DNA of 64,000 bases from Paractinoplanes maris (GTDB taxonomy: Bacteria; Actinomycetota; Actinomycetes; Mycobacteriales; Micromonosporaceae), in NCBI RefSeq assembly GCF_023544465.1, contig NZ_JALPVL010000003.1:310001-374000 (forward strand), read 5' to 3'. Position 1 is the first letter of the stretch. Each line of letters starts with the position of its first letter. Shown here piece after piece: positions 22,337 through 29,234 of the stretch. The notes under the pieces are model-generated. The model was not told the origin of the DNA. It saw only the letters and a list, made by a program, of their open reading frames with translations, and searched no databases. The position numbers and the translations under genes are program-made.

Positions 22337-22539
22337 TGTCTCTCGCCACCCACACCGCCCTGGCCGGCGACTCCGACGACCGTGACGCCGCCTTGGCCGC
22401 GTTCCGGGCCACCGTCCCAGCCGCTGCCGCCTACGACCTGGCCGAGCTGACCGCTGAGGGCCCGGTCCGTGAGCACCGCCCGCACCGTTCGACCGCTACT
22501 GCCAAGGCCATCACCGAGTCCGAGCGGGACTTCTCATGA
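22336..22539 (+). CDS. Small early protein, 67 aa
   Basis: ATG 22336 is preferred over GTG 22333 because GGAAGGAG sits at better spacing. Ala-rich helical protein with a charged C-terminus ('TATAKAITESERDFS'). No family recognised. Confidence 0.58.
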   Translation: MSLATHTALAGDSDDRDAALAAFRATVPAAAAYDLAELTAEGPVREHRPHRSTATAKAITESERDFS

Positions 22540-22718
22540 CCCGCCTCGACCGCCGCCGTCACGCCGTCCGCCGCCACGCCACCACTCCCGTCGACCTGGC
22601 CCAGCTGGGTACGGGTACCGGCTTCGTCCGGGTCGAGGAGGCCATCCCCGCCGAACTGCCCACGTGGGACGGCTTCGATGGGCACGCGCTCACCGGACGC
22701 ACGCGGAGGGCCGCCTGA
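22536..22718 (+). CDS. Small basic early protein, 60 aa
   Basis: ATGA overlap with the upstream gene. Very basic start ('MTRLDRRRHAVRRHATTP') then a neutral segment with two Trp/Phe residues. Possibly binds nucleic acid. Unrecognised. Confidence 0.55.
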   Translation: MTRLDRRRHAVRRHATTPVDLAQLGTGTGFVRVEEAIPAELPTWDGFDGHALTGRTRRAA

Positions 22719-22996
22719 TGTGGGGTGCGAATTACGTGCTCCGCGTCTACCGCGAAGGCACTGACAAGCAGGTGGCTCAGACCGGATTCTGTGGCCAGAA
22801 CGCCGACGACGATATTGAGGCGCTGGCCTGGTTCGGTAACCAGCTCGCCTACTGGTCGCCGAACTACCGCCTGGAGTTGCAGACCGAGAAGGGTGACTGG
22901 ACGCAGACCCTGAAGACCTCGCCGGGGTGGCTGATGTGCGGTCACGACCGTCGCGACTTGAACGGCCGCTGCAACGACGGGTCGTGGTGCTCATGA
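22718..22996 (+). CDS. Hypothetical early protein with C-terminal Cys cluster, 92 aa
   Basis: Starts 'MWGANYVLRVYREGTDKQVA' and ends with 'WLMCGHDRRDLNGRCNDGSW' plus a final Cys, a possible metal site. The stop overlaps the next ATG. Function unknown. Confidence 0.6.
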   Translation: MWGANYVLRVYREGTDKQVAQTGFCGQNADDDIEALAWFGNQLAYWSPNYRLELQTEKGDWTQTLKTSPGWLMCGHDRRDLNGRCNDGSWCS

Positions 22997-23235
22997 CCCG
23001 CTACGTCAGCGAGTGGACCACCCCGAACAACTTGCACGTCGGTGACCGGGCCATCAACCCTCAAGGCATCGTGCGGGAGTGGGACGGCCATCAGGGTTTG
23101 GACGTGTGCCTGCCCTGCGATAAGGCGATGACGGAGTACACCGCGTCGGGTGAACGTTGCTGCCCGACCTGTGGGGCGGTGGCCGGGCGGGAACAACTGC
23201 CCGCATGCATGTCGGACAGCGCGGTGACGTCATGA
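22993..23235 (+). CDS. Small zinc-ribbon-like protein, 80 aa
   Basis: A 'CLPCDKAMTEYTASGERCCP' stretch followed by TCG gives a CxxC...CCPTC arrangement typical of a zinc ribbon. Such proteins often bind nucleic acid. Overlaps both neighbours by 4 nt. Confidence 0.62.
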   Translation: MTRYVSEWTTPNNLHVGDRAINPQGIVREWDGHQGLDVCLPCDKAMTEYTASGERCCPTCGAVAGREQLPACMSDSAVTS

Positions 23236-23453
23236 CCGGCCTCCGCCTATCCCGCGCCACCCAAGAGGCTGCTCACGCCGCCATGGCCGGCGACACCGTG
23301 TTCTGCTGCCCGGCCTGCCACGGGGTCGCTGTCCGCCGCATCGGCCCCCTCTGCCACGGCACCACCACGGTCCCGCACGAGCCGGCGCGGATGCGAACCG
23401 CCGACAGTGGCGACGGCGACCACGGTGACACCGAAGGTTTGGTGCTGTCGTGA
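23232..23453 (+). CDS. Small Cys-rich protein, 73 aa
   Basis: Contains 'FCCPACHGVAVRRIGPLCHG', a CxxC-H...CH set that could bind zinc. The acidic tail is Asp/Gly-rich. Coupled to neighbours by ATGA and GTGA overlaps. Confidence 0.58.
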   Translation: MTGLRLSRATQEAAHAAMAGDTVFCCPACHGVAVRRIGPLCHGTTTVPHEPARMRTADSGDGDHGDTEGLVLS

Positions 23454-23632
23454 CCGAACCGCAGCGGGCCTACGAGTCCACGAACCGGCGCTACATCTAC
23501 GACCCCAAGGGCCGGGAACGGGTGCGGGTGAAGCGGTGCCCGAACGACCGGGCTGTCCTCGACGACCGCGGTTCGATCCTGTTCTGCCCGGAGTGCGAGT
23601 GGGCCGGCGACCGGGAGCAGGTGACCCGGTGA
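23450..23632 (+). CDS. Small zinc-ribbon-like protein, 60 aa
   Basis: Has 'RCPNDRAVLDDRGSILFCPE' followed by C, forming a Cys-rich finger (CPND...CPEC). The Arg-rich first half suggests nucleic-acid contact. Part of a run of three consecutive Cys-rich early proteins. Confidence 0.58.
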   Translation: MTEPQRAYESTNRRYIYDPKGRERVRVKRCPNDRAVLDDRGSILFCPECEWAGDREQVTR

Positions 23633-23868
23633 ACGACCTCGAGATCGCCCGCGCCGAAGCGTTGTTCTGCTCCGACTTGCAGCCCTCCCACACCCCTTCC
23701 GGTGATCAGGTCCGTGACGCCGTCGCCTACGGCCTCGACTGGCGGGGCCCGCAAGCTCTCGCCGTGCGGATGGCCGAGGAGTTCGGCGACCACCAAGAGG
23801 AGTCGGCCCGACGGATGCGTTGGTGCCGGCGTGCAGTCCGTGCGGCTTTCGACACCGTCGATGCCTGA
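23629..23868 (+). CDS. Hypothetical helical early protein, 79 aa
   Basis: GTGA overlap with the upstream gene; last of the first overlap chain. Helical, beginning 'MNDLEIARAEALFCSDLQPS' and ending in an Arg-rich helix ('ESARRMRWCRRAVRAAFDTV'). No family recognised. Confidence 0.6.
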   Translation: MNDLEIARAEALFCSDLQPSHTPSGDQVRDAVAYGLDWRGPQALAVRMAEEFGDHQEESARRMRWCRRAVRAAFDTVDA

Positions 23869-23880
23869 CCGGCCACCCGG

Positions 23881-23930
23881 GTCTCCAGTTCGGGCACCTC
23901 GTGCCATCCCACTTCCCCTGAACTGGAGAC
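23881..23930 (+). terminator. Branched hairpin terminator
   Basis: GTCTCCAGTTC (23881-23891) pairs perfectly with 23920-23930; the 28-nt loop holds a second small stem (GGCAC/GTGCC). It ends the 20953-23868 transcription unit. Confidence 0.75.
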
Positions 23931-23973
23931 TCCCGGCGGACGGTCAGCCCTGATCGCCGAGGAAGGCAACACC

Positions 23974-24150
23974 GTGAGCTCAACCCCGCAGTGGAACCCC
24001 GCCGACTACAACGACACCGACGACGTCTTCCACCGGTCGCCGCTGTTCACCGCCGACCCGGAGTCGATGACACCGGACGAGCGGGCCGAATACGACAACG
24101 CGGTGGCTGCCCTGCCGCCGCATGTCCGTGAGGCTCTCGACCGGCGCTGA
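23974..24150 (+). CDS. Small acidic protein, 58 aa
   Basis: GTG with GAGGAAGG about 8 nt upstream. 'MSSTPQWNPADYNDTDDVFH' followed by 'MTPDERAEYDNAVAALPPHV', acidic and Pro-rich. GC-rich third positions support coding. Function unknown. Confidence 0.55.
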   Translation: MSSTPQWNPADYNDTDDVFHRSPLFTADPESMTPDERAEYDNAVAALPPHVREALDRR

Positions 24151-24225
24151 CCGCCCGCTATGGCGTCCGACAGGTACGGACGTCGTGGCGGTAGGTCAGA
24201 ACTGGCCGCCGAGGAAGAGGGAACG

Positions 24226-24468
24226 ATGGCAAGCATCCTGGACGACCCCCGCGTGTCTGAGATCGACGGCGGCTACCGGGTCATCAACGACGAGTTCGGC
24301 CCGGTGAAGGTGCTGCGCGACGGCCCGGACTGGGCGGTGTTCTTCGACAGCTCCACCCCGGAGCGCCGGATCCCGCAGTTCGGCATGCTCCACTCGGGTT
24401 CCTCCCGCGTGGAGGAAACGGTCGAGTGGGCGCTGCGGACCGAGGCGCTGACGGAGACGTCGCAGTGA
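24226..24468 (+). CDS. Hypothetical early protein, 80 aa
   Basis: ATG with GAAGAGGG upstream. Compact protein with a beta pattern ('YRVINDEFGPVKVLRDGPDW', 'WAVFFDSSTPERRIPQFGML') and a C-terminal helix. Unrecognised. Overlaps the next gene by 4 nt. Confidence 0.6.
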   Translation: MASILDDPRVSEIDGGYRVINDEFGPVKVLRDGPDWAVFFDSSTPERRIPQFGMLHSGSSRVEETVEWALRTEALTETSQ

Positions 24469-24695
24469 CCGCCGTGTCGATGGCCCAAGACGTCAAGCCC
24501 GAGGGTAAGGGGTGGCGGGTGTTCTGCGCGGATGGCACCGAACGGATGGTGTTGCCCCGCCCGGTGCCCGACAAGGGCAGGTACGCGGTGTTCACGGGCG
24601 ACTCGACCGAGTTCCTGCGGGATCCGCCGCTGGGCTACGCGGGCTCGTGGGGTCGGCTGGGCCACGCACTCGACTGGGCACGGGAGGCGAGCTGA
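24465..24695 (+). CDS. Hypothetical early protein, 76 aa
   Basis: GTGA overlap. Contains 'GKGWRVFCADGTERMVLPRP', a short beta-rich domain; the C-terminal half is Gly/Trp-containing. Its stop shares a base with the next ATG. Unrecognised. Confidence 0.58.
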   Translation: MTAVSMAQDVKPEGKGWRVFCADGTERMVLPRPVPDKGRYAVFTGDSTEFLRDPPLGYAGSWGRLGHALDWAREAS

Positions 24696-24898
24696 TGCCG
24701 ATGCACAAGGTCCGCGAGAGCGACATTCCCGATCTCGGGGTCAGCTACGGCATGAGCACGGTCGTCAACGTTGACGTGCTCGGCACCAACGGCCCGACCA
24801 GCACGATCCGGGTCGAGGACTGCGGGGTGCGCGCCCGTCAAGGCGAGGTGTACGAGGTGCCCACTACGGCGGTGCACATGTGGTTCGACGACCTGTGA
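24695..24898 (+). CDS. Hypothetical early protein, 67 aa
   Basis: Starts at the TGATG junction. Beta-strand rich ('SYGMSTVVNVDVLGTNGPTS', 'GEVYEVPTTAVHMWFDDL'). Unrecognised; last gene before a terminator. Confidence 0.58.
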   Translation: MPMHKVRESDIPDLGVSYGMSTVVNVDVLGTNGPTSTIRVEDCGVRARQGEVYEVPTTAVHMWFDDL

Positions 24899-24911
24899 CC
24901 GACACGAAGAA

Positions 24912-24944
24912 GGGCCGCGCCGACTGTCCAGGCTTGCGCGGCCC
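24912..24944 (+). terminator. Hairpin terminator
   Basis: GGGCCGCGC (24912-24920) pairs with GCGCGGCCC (24936-24944) over a 15-nt loop, 13 nt after the stop codon. Confidence 0.75.
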
Positions 24945-24967
24945 TCTGATCCCTTGAGAGGAACGAC

Positions 24968-25087
24968 ATGATGCTAACTCACCTTCACCTGCCCGGCTGG
25001 TGGCGTAAAACCACCCCGCCTGGTGTGAACACCCACCCGTACCGGTCCCGTGCCGCCCAGCTTGATGTGCGGGTGCGTCGTGGATAA
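24968..25087 (+). CDS. Small protein, 39 aa
   Basis: ATG with GAGAGG 6 nt upstream. 'MMLTHLHLPGWWRKTTPPGV' then an Arg-rich end. It overlaps the following gene by 8 nt. Very short, so called mainly on its ribosome site and position directly after the terminator. Confidence 0.42.
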   Translation: MMLTHLHLPGWWRKTTPPGVNTHPYRSRAAQLDVRVRRG

Positions 25088-25250
25088 GGGCAACCTGCCG
25101 CCGCATTTGCGGGAGACGTTCGACGAGGTCATGCGGGAAGCCCTCGACACGGGTAGGCCGCTCCGGGACCTGCTGATGCTGTTGGACCCTGCGGACCGGG
25201 CGCCGATCGCCGACGCGGTCACACCGGGCGCCGGCCGGGACTACCGCTGA
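25080..25250 (+). CDS. Small helical protein, 56 aa
   Basis: GTG start. 'HLRETFDEVMREALDTGRPL' and 'RDLLMLLDPADRAPIADAVT' suggest two helices. Its stop shares one base with the next ATG. Unrecognised. Confidence 0.55.
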   Translation: MDKGNLPPHLRETFDEVMREALDTGRPLRDLLMLLDPADRAPIADAVTPGAGRDYR

Positions 25251-25480
25251 TGCCCGGCTACCGGTTCGTGGTGACCGACCTCAGCACCGGTCAGCCGGTT
25301 GTGAAGGACGAGTGGACGGTCGAGCATCCGGACGACGCGGCGGCGTGGGCAGAGTGTGCCGACGTGGTGCTGTCTGGCCGTCAGCAGGTGTTGGTGTACC
25401 GCGACGGCGTGGAGAGGCCGTTCGGGTCGAAGGTGTCTGACGCTCTCGCTGACGTGATGGATTCGGACGCGTGGAAGTAG
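25250..25480 (+). CDS. Hypothetical early protein, 76 aa
   Basis: 'MPGYRFVVTDLSTGQPVVKD' followed by an acidic, Trp-containing helix ('HPDDAAAWAECADVVLSGRQ'). A small alpha/beta protein with no recognised motif, ending just before a bidirectional terminator. Confidence 0.58.
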   Translation: MPGYRFVVTDLSTGQPVVKDEWTVEHPDDAAAWAECADVVLSGRQQVLVYRDGVERPFGSKVSDALADVMDSDAWK

Positions 25481-25499
25481 CGACGTGAAGTCAGCGCTT

Positions 25500-25539
25500 G
25501 AAGGCCCCGTTCGGCTGCGAGTCAGTCGCCGGGGCCTTC
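25500..25539. terminator. Bidirectional terminator between convergent genes
   Basis: GAAGGCCCCG (25500-25509) pairs with CGGGGCCTTC (25530-25539). It overlaps the 3' end of the leftward HTH gene and serves both directions. Confidence 0.8.
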
Positions 25540-25740
25540 ATCGTTTCCGGCGCGCTGGTCGCGAAGTCGTTCTACAACCACGCGGCGGAAGTACCACGAG
25601 GCGCCGATCTTCGCGCCGACCAGTTGCCCGCGTTCGGCCAGTCGGTGCACGTACTGAGGGCTGACGCCGAGCACTTCGGCCGCTCCGTTGAGGTTGAGCA
25701 ACTTCGGCATATGGCGGTCGGTGTAGCGCTCTTGGATCAC
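25522..25740 (-). CDS. BldC/excisionase-like MerR-type HTH protein
   Basis: About 72 aa from GTG 25740 (an ATG at 25710 is an alternative; neither has a strong ribosome site). The core 'LLNLNGAAEVLGVSPQYVHR' then 'LAERGQLVGAKIGASWYFRR' is a stand-alone winged HTH of the MerR/Xis type, as in phage excisionases and the developmental regulator BldC. Such proteins bind direct repeats cooperatively and bend DNA. Two nearly identical 17-bp direct repeats lie just upstream. A role as excisionase or early-gene repressor is inferred. Confidence 0.72.
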   Translation of the reverse strand: MIQERYTDRHMPKLLNLNGAAEVLGVSPQYVHRLAERGQLVGAKIGASWYFRRVVVERLRDQRAGNDEGPGD

Positions 25741-25759
25741 GTTCTCACCGTAGCGAACT

Positions 25760-25833
25760 GGTTGAGGATTCCCCACCTTCGGGTGTCGATCGGCGTGGTC
25801 TTCATCCGGTAGAGTCGGTTGAGAATTCCCCAC
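25760..25833. promoter_or_regulatory. Direct-repeat operator GGTTGAGRATTCCCCAC x2
   Basis: GGTTGAGGATTCCCCAC (25760-25776) and GGTTGAGAATTCCCCAC (25817-25833) differ at one base and are 57 bp apart in the gap between divergent genes. Spacing and same-face orientation suit cooperative binding by the adjacent MerR/BldC-like protein. Confidence 0.7.
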
Positions 25834-25858
25834 TCAAATCAGCAGCTTGGAGTTCCTC

Positions 25859-26233
25859 GTGACTATCGCAATCGACATCAGCCGGGACGGCTGGACCGGC
25901 GGCACGCAGGTCTCTATCGGAGACGAGAACAGCGGCTACCGGCTTGCCGGACCGAAGTTCAACGGTTCCTCCACCACTCTCGCCTCACTGCCCATCGCGG
26001 CAGACAACGCCGCCTTGGCGGTGGCGACTCTGCCTACCCTCGGAGCAGCTCAACTGGTCGTGGAGCGTGCCAAGCCCGCAAACCACTACCGGGTCTTCCT
26101 GGAGGGCGAGAACGCTTCGGTATGGCTGACCGATCCGACTGCCACGGACGGCGCCTTCGTGCCGTTCAAGCGCGCCAGGCTGGACAGCCGTGACATCGAG
26201 AACGTGCGCCGCTTCCTCGAGGCGGCCCAGTGA
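25859..26233 (+). CDS. Hypothetical early protein, 124 aa
   Basis: GTG 25859 with GGAG 6 nt upstream, first gene after the direct-repeat operator. Alpha/beta protein ('TIAIDISRDGWTGGTQVSIG', 'NHYRVFLEGENASVWLTDPT') with a C-terminal Arg/Asp helix. The largest of this early group; no motif recognised. Overlaps the next gene by 4 nt. Confidence 0.62.
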   Translation: MTIAIDISRDGWTGGTQVSIGDENSGYRLAGPKFNGSSTTLASLPIAADNAALAVATLPTLGAAQLVVERAKPANHYRVFLEGENASVWLTDPTATDGAFVPFKRARLDSRDIENVRRFLEAAQ

Positions 26234-26526
26234 TCACCGAGCACACCATCTGCGCCCTGCCCGAAGGCGACATCAACTACCAGCATTACGCGATCACCGC
26301 CTCCTACCGCGGCGACGGCCGGTGGGCTGTCCGCAGCGGCCCGTTCTGCTTCGGGGCCGACGGGGAGTGGGACTACGAGCCGTCTCCGTCAAGCCGCACC
26401 GACGAATGGCTGGATACGCACCGCTTCGACGAGCAGGCCGCGCTGCGGCTGGCCGAGGAACAGGCGCCACTGATGACCTGCAACGGCATCAGCGTGGCCG
26501 AGGCGCTCGCGCGGGGCACCCGATGA
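26230..26526 (+). CDS. Hypothetical early protein, 98 aa
   Basis: GTGA overlap. 'HYAITASYRGDGRWAVRSGP' and 'CFGADGEWDYEPSPSSRTDE' suggest an antiparallel beta-sheet, then an Ala/Glu helix. Related small proteins are frequent in actinomycete prophages; function unknown. Confidence 0.6.
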   Translation: MITEHTICALPEGDINYQHYAITASYRGDGRWAVRSGPFCFGADGEWDYEPSPSSRTDEWLDTHRFDEQAALRLAEEQAPLMTCNGISVAEALARGTR

Positions 26527-26780
26527 ACGACCTCCGTGCCGCTGCCGCCGCCGTCATCGAGCCGTTCCTGACCGGCAACTTCAAACGCGCTGAGCGGGCC
26601 ACCGGCATTGCCACCTCCCTGGACAACGACGGTCACCTGCTCGGCGCCACACCACGCACTGACGCCCGGGAACGAGTAGCGAACGACTTGGGCTGCCGCA
26701 TGGACTGGCCCGTCGCGGAGAAAGCCGCCGCCGCCCTGGACGGCGCGGGGCTACTCGCCAACGACAACAAGGAGAACTGA
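26523..26780 (+). CDS. Hypothetical helical early protein, 85 aa
   Basis: ATGA overlap. Ala-rich helical protein ('LRAAAAAVIEPFLTGNFKRA', 'WPVAEKAAAALDGAGLLAND'). No motif recognised. The last codons (AAGGAG) also serve as ribosome site for the next gene. Confidence 0.58.
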   Translation: MNDLRAAAAAVIEPFLTGNFKRAERATGIATSLDNDGHLLGATPRTDARERVANDLGCRMDWPVAEKAAAALDGAGLLANDNKEN

Positions 26781-26782
26781 CC

Positions 26783-26992
26783 ATGACTGACCTTCAGCGC
26801 TGCTGCGAGCGCTACGGGCTCGACAACCACGAGGGCTCCACCGCCACCGGCGTTCTGTCGTGCGGCTGCCTGCACAACGAGATCGGCGCGCACAAAGGCG
26901 CTTGCCCCGACTTCGAGACCGTCTACCCGGAGAACGGCAGCCGAGACCTCGACGACCTGAGCTGGCGTCCGCGGACTGAGGTTGCCCGATGA
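26783..26992 (+). CDS. Small Cys-rich protein, 69 aa
   Basis: ATG with AAGGAG inside the end of the upstream gene. 'LQRCCERYGLDNHEGSTATG' followed by 'LSCGCLHNEIGAHKGACPDF' gives six cysteines and two His, likely a metal site. Overlaps the next gene by 4 nt. Confidence 0.6.
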   Translation: MTDLQRCCERYGLDNHEGSTATGVLSCGCLHNEIGAHKGACPDFETVYPENGSRDLDDLSWRPRTEVAR

Positions 26993-27231
26993 CCGCCCGC
27001 ACCGCCGCCGACATCGCCACCCTCATCCGCGAACTCGACCATGACGGCGACCTCAGCCCGTACGACCTCGGCGGTGAACTGGCCGGCACGTTCGAACTGG
27101 TCGGCTTCGGCATCCTGTGCCGCGACATGGGCGCGTTCGTTCAGCGCATCAACCCGGACAAGAAGCTGTCCCCGGAGCAGCTCGCCACAGTGATCGTCGC
27201 CGAATTCAACCTGGATGAGGAGACCCGATGA
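26989..27231 (+). CDS. Early protein, first of a tandem paralogous pair, 80 aa
   Basis: Shares with the next gene a spaced pattern: 'LIRELDHDGDLSPYDLGGEL', 'CRDMGAFVQRINPDKKLSPE', and a final 'FNLDEE'. Helical, acidic, no catalytic motif visible. Function unknown. Confidence 0.62.
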   Translation: MTARTAADIATLIRELDHDGDLSPYDLGGELAGTFELVGFGILCRDMGAFVQRINPDKKLSPEQLATVIVAEFNLDEETR

Positions 27232-27458
27232 CCTACGACACCAGCAACCTCGCCGCCCTGATCCGCGAGCTCGACCCCGACAACCAGGTCGACTCCGACA
27301 TGCTCGGCCACCGCATCGGCCTGCGACTTGATCGCGGCAGTCAGCTGACCAAGGACATGTCCGGCTACGTCGGCCGGGTCAACGCCGGCAAGACGCTGAC
27401 CGCAGAGCGGCTGGCTGAGCTGCTCGCCGACCGCTTCGACCTGGAGAGGGAAAACTGA
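27228..27458 (+). CDS. Early protein, second of a tandem paralogous pair, 76 aa
   Basis: Paralogue of the preceding gene: 'LIRELDPDNQVDSDMLGHRI', 'TKDMSGYVGRVNAGKTLTAE', final 'FDLERE'. The shared L-I-R-E-L-D, D-M, V-R-N-K-L-E positions indicate a tandem duplication. ATGA overlap between the two. Confidence 0.62.
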   Translation: MTYDTSNLAALIRELDPDNQVDSDMLGHRIGLRLDRGSQLTKDMSGYVGRVNAGKTLTAERLAELLADRFDLEREN

Positions 27459-27460
27459 CC

Positions 27461-27850
27461 ATGACCGACCTGAACAGCAACGACCGGCAGATCGCCGCGG
27501 AGTTCGTCGACGCTATCGCGAACGGCCACTACGTTGCAGCGACCAGCGTGCTGGTGAACATCTCAAACGCCGACAACCCCGACCTCGCGGCGACGCTGCT
27601 CCAAACGCTGGTGGAGGCTCTTGTTATGACGATTCATCCCCGCCGACCCATACCCGCCGTGACCGAAACCTCACCACCCCGTTCAACGGCCGCGGTCCGC
27701 GGCGCAGGCCAGGAGCACTTACCGTGCCGCGGCCCGAGTTATCCACAGGCACTCTCGGCAGCGACAACGGCCGCCGCAGGCTCGGTACGATGCCTGCATG
27801 AGCGCAGAAGCTGTCGGCAGATTCATGCCCTCGGTGGTGACGCTCGATGA
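27461..27850 (+). CDS. Early protein with probably foreign C-terminus, 129 aa
   Basis: The first about 57 residues ('MTDLNSNDRQIAAEFVDAIA' through 'LLQTLVEALVMTIHPRR') look like a helical early protein. After about base 27640 the composition changes to Pro/Thr/Arg-rich and unstructured, and the frame runs into the start of the Uma2-like gene. This may mark the element/chromosome junction, where the original 3' end of the gene was lost or replaced. Confidence 0.45.
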   Translation: MTDLNSNDRQIAAEFVDAIANGHYVAATSVLVNISNADNPDLAATLLQTLVEALVMTIHPRRPIPAVTETSPPRSTAAVRGAGQEHLPCRGPSYPQALSAATTAAAGSVRCLHERRSCRQIHALGGDAR

Positions 27851-28130
27851 CCTCACCGCGATGATGGGCGCGGATGAGCACCATCGATATGAGGTCAGCC
27901 CCGAGGGAGCCCTTTCGATCCTGCCGCCGCCCGGCTCCGAGGGCATCGACACGGTGACCAAGCGCGGTGAGTACGCCACCGCCGGCATTCCGCAGTATTG
28001 GGTGGTCGACCAGGACACGGCCCAGACGGTGACCATGCACGTGCTGGCGGACGGGCACTACACCGCGCGCGCGACAATGCCGCTGGCCTGGGTGCTCAAC
28101 TCGACGCCGTCGGAGCACGACCTCAGCTGA
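27798..28130 (+). pseudogene. Truncated Uma2-type endonuclease gene
   Basis: 110 codons against about 180-200 for the Uma2 (DUF820) family. The N-terminus ('MPSVVTLDDLTAMMGADEHH', then 'YEVSPEGALSILPPP') and the C-terminus ('VTKRGEYATAGIPQYWVVDQ') are present and in frame, but the middle part carrying the PD...(D/E)xK nuclease core is missing. Most likely an inactive in-frame deletion product. It overlaps the convergent NACHT gene by 8 bp. Confidence 0.72.
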
Positions 28131-29184
28131 AGGCGAGCGCGGCGGCGTGGTCCCGCAGTTCGGCGTGGCGGAACTGGTAGAGACGGCCCTCGCGGTGGAG
28201 CAGGCCGGCCGCGTGCAGGGTGGGCAGGAAAGCACCCGGGCGCGGGCCGACGTCGGTGACCCGCATGCGGCGGGCCAGGTGGGCGGTGCGGCGGGCGGGC
28301 CAGCGGCCGTTCAGCGCGCCGGCGATCTCCAGGTCGAGCAGCATCTCGCGGGCGGCGGCCGGGCCCGCGCGGGCCACGCGGGCGGTCAGGTCGGAGTGCC
28401 AGAGCAGGCCGCGGCGCATCGCCTGCACGACCAGCGCCAGGTCGAGCGGGCGGCACAGCAGCACGGCCAGCGGACCGTACGGGTCGTTGCGGACAGCCTT
28501 GGCCAGGCCGTCGAACCCGGCGGTGGAGCCGGCCAGGTTGGGTCTCTCCAGGCGGCCCATCGCGTCGAGGTGGTCGGCCACGGCGGCCGGACCGGCCGGG
28601 TCGATGCCGATGTGCTGCGCGCCCGGCAGCGGCAACGGGTGGTCGAGGCCGGCGTCGCCGGTCAGCAGCATCACCGGGTCGCCGGGGCCGAAGAGCAGGT
28701 TGACCTCCTCCAGCGCCCACCGCCGCATCCGGGCCGGCATCTCGTCCAGCCCGTCCAGGATGAACAGGTATTCGCCGCTGCTCACCAGCCGCGCCACCCG
28801 CCCGCCGGGCCCGGTCGCCGGCACCCGCCGCAGTTCCGGGTAGGCCCGGGCCAGGCGGCGGCCGAGCCAGCCGGCCAGGTCGTCCGGATGGCGCCGTGAG
28901 CTCAGCGAGAACAGCAGCGGCACGACCGGCGCTCCCCGCTCCTGCAGGCCCCGCGCGGCCAGCGCGGCGAACGTCGACTTGCCGCTGCCCGGTCCGCCGT
29001 AGACGACCGCGCGCCAGGCGCCGTTCAGCTCCAGCAGGTTGGCCGCCTTCCGGGCGTACTCCCCCGCCGTCCACAACGCCTCGGCGAAGCACAGCTGCTG
29101 TTCGACGGGCTCGTGCGGCCGCAGCAATCGCAGCGCCGGCGGCAGGAGCGGCCCGTGGCCGGCGCCGCCGCGCTCGATGTCCAT
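28123..29184 (-). CDS. NACHT-type P-loop ATPase
   Basis: 353 aa. Walker A 'GGPGSGKST' (residues 63-71), Walker B 'LFILDGLDEM' (about 140-149, with the D-x-x-D-E form typical of NACHT proteins) and a sensor-like 'PVMLLTGDAG'. The last 150 residues include a helical/winged-helix region ('LHREGRLYQFRHAELRDHAA'). There is no N-terminal effector and no repeat domain, so it could signal through a partner. NACHT proteins include anti-phage sensors and transcriptional ATPases. Divergent from a SARP regulator with only 50 bp between starts, suggesting shared control. Confidence 0.75.
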   Translation of the reverse strand: MDIERGGAGHGPLLPPALRLLRPHEPVEQQLCFAEALWTAGEYARKAANLLELNGAWRAVVYGGPGSGKSTFAALAARGLQERGAPVVPLLFSLSSRRHPDDLAGWLGRRLARAYPELRRVPATGPGGRVARLVSSGEYLFILDGLDEMPARMRRWALEEVNLLFGPGDPVMLLTGDAGLDHPLPLPGAQHIGIDPAGPAAVADHLDAMGRLERPNLAGSTAGFDGLAKAVRNDPYGPLAVLLCRPLDLALVVQAMRRGLLWHSDLTARVARAGPAAAREMLLDLEIAGALNGRWPARRTAHLARRMRVTDVGPRPGAFLPTLHAAGLLHREGRLYQFRHAELRDHAAALAFS

Positions 29185-29234
29185 GTCGAGACAGTGACGG
29201 CGGTAACGGGGAATTCCGCGGGGAACATAAGAGC

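Noticed and set aside
1..27850. Integrase or other recombinase gene
   Set aside because: No tyrosine or serine recombinase motif was found in any gene of the element part inside this window.
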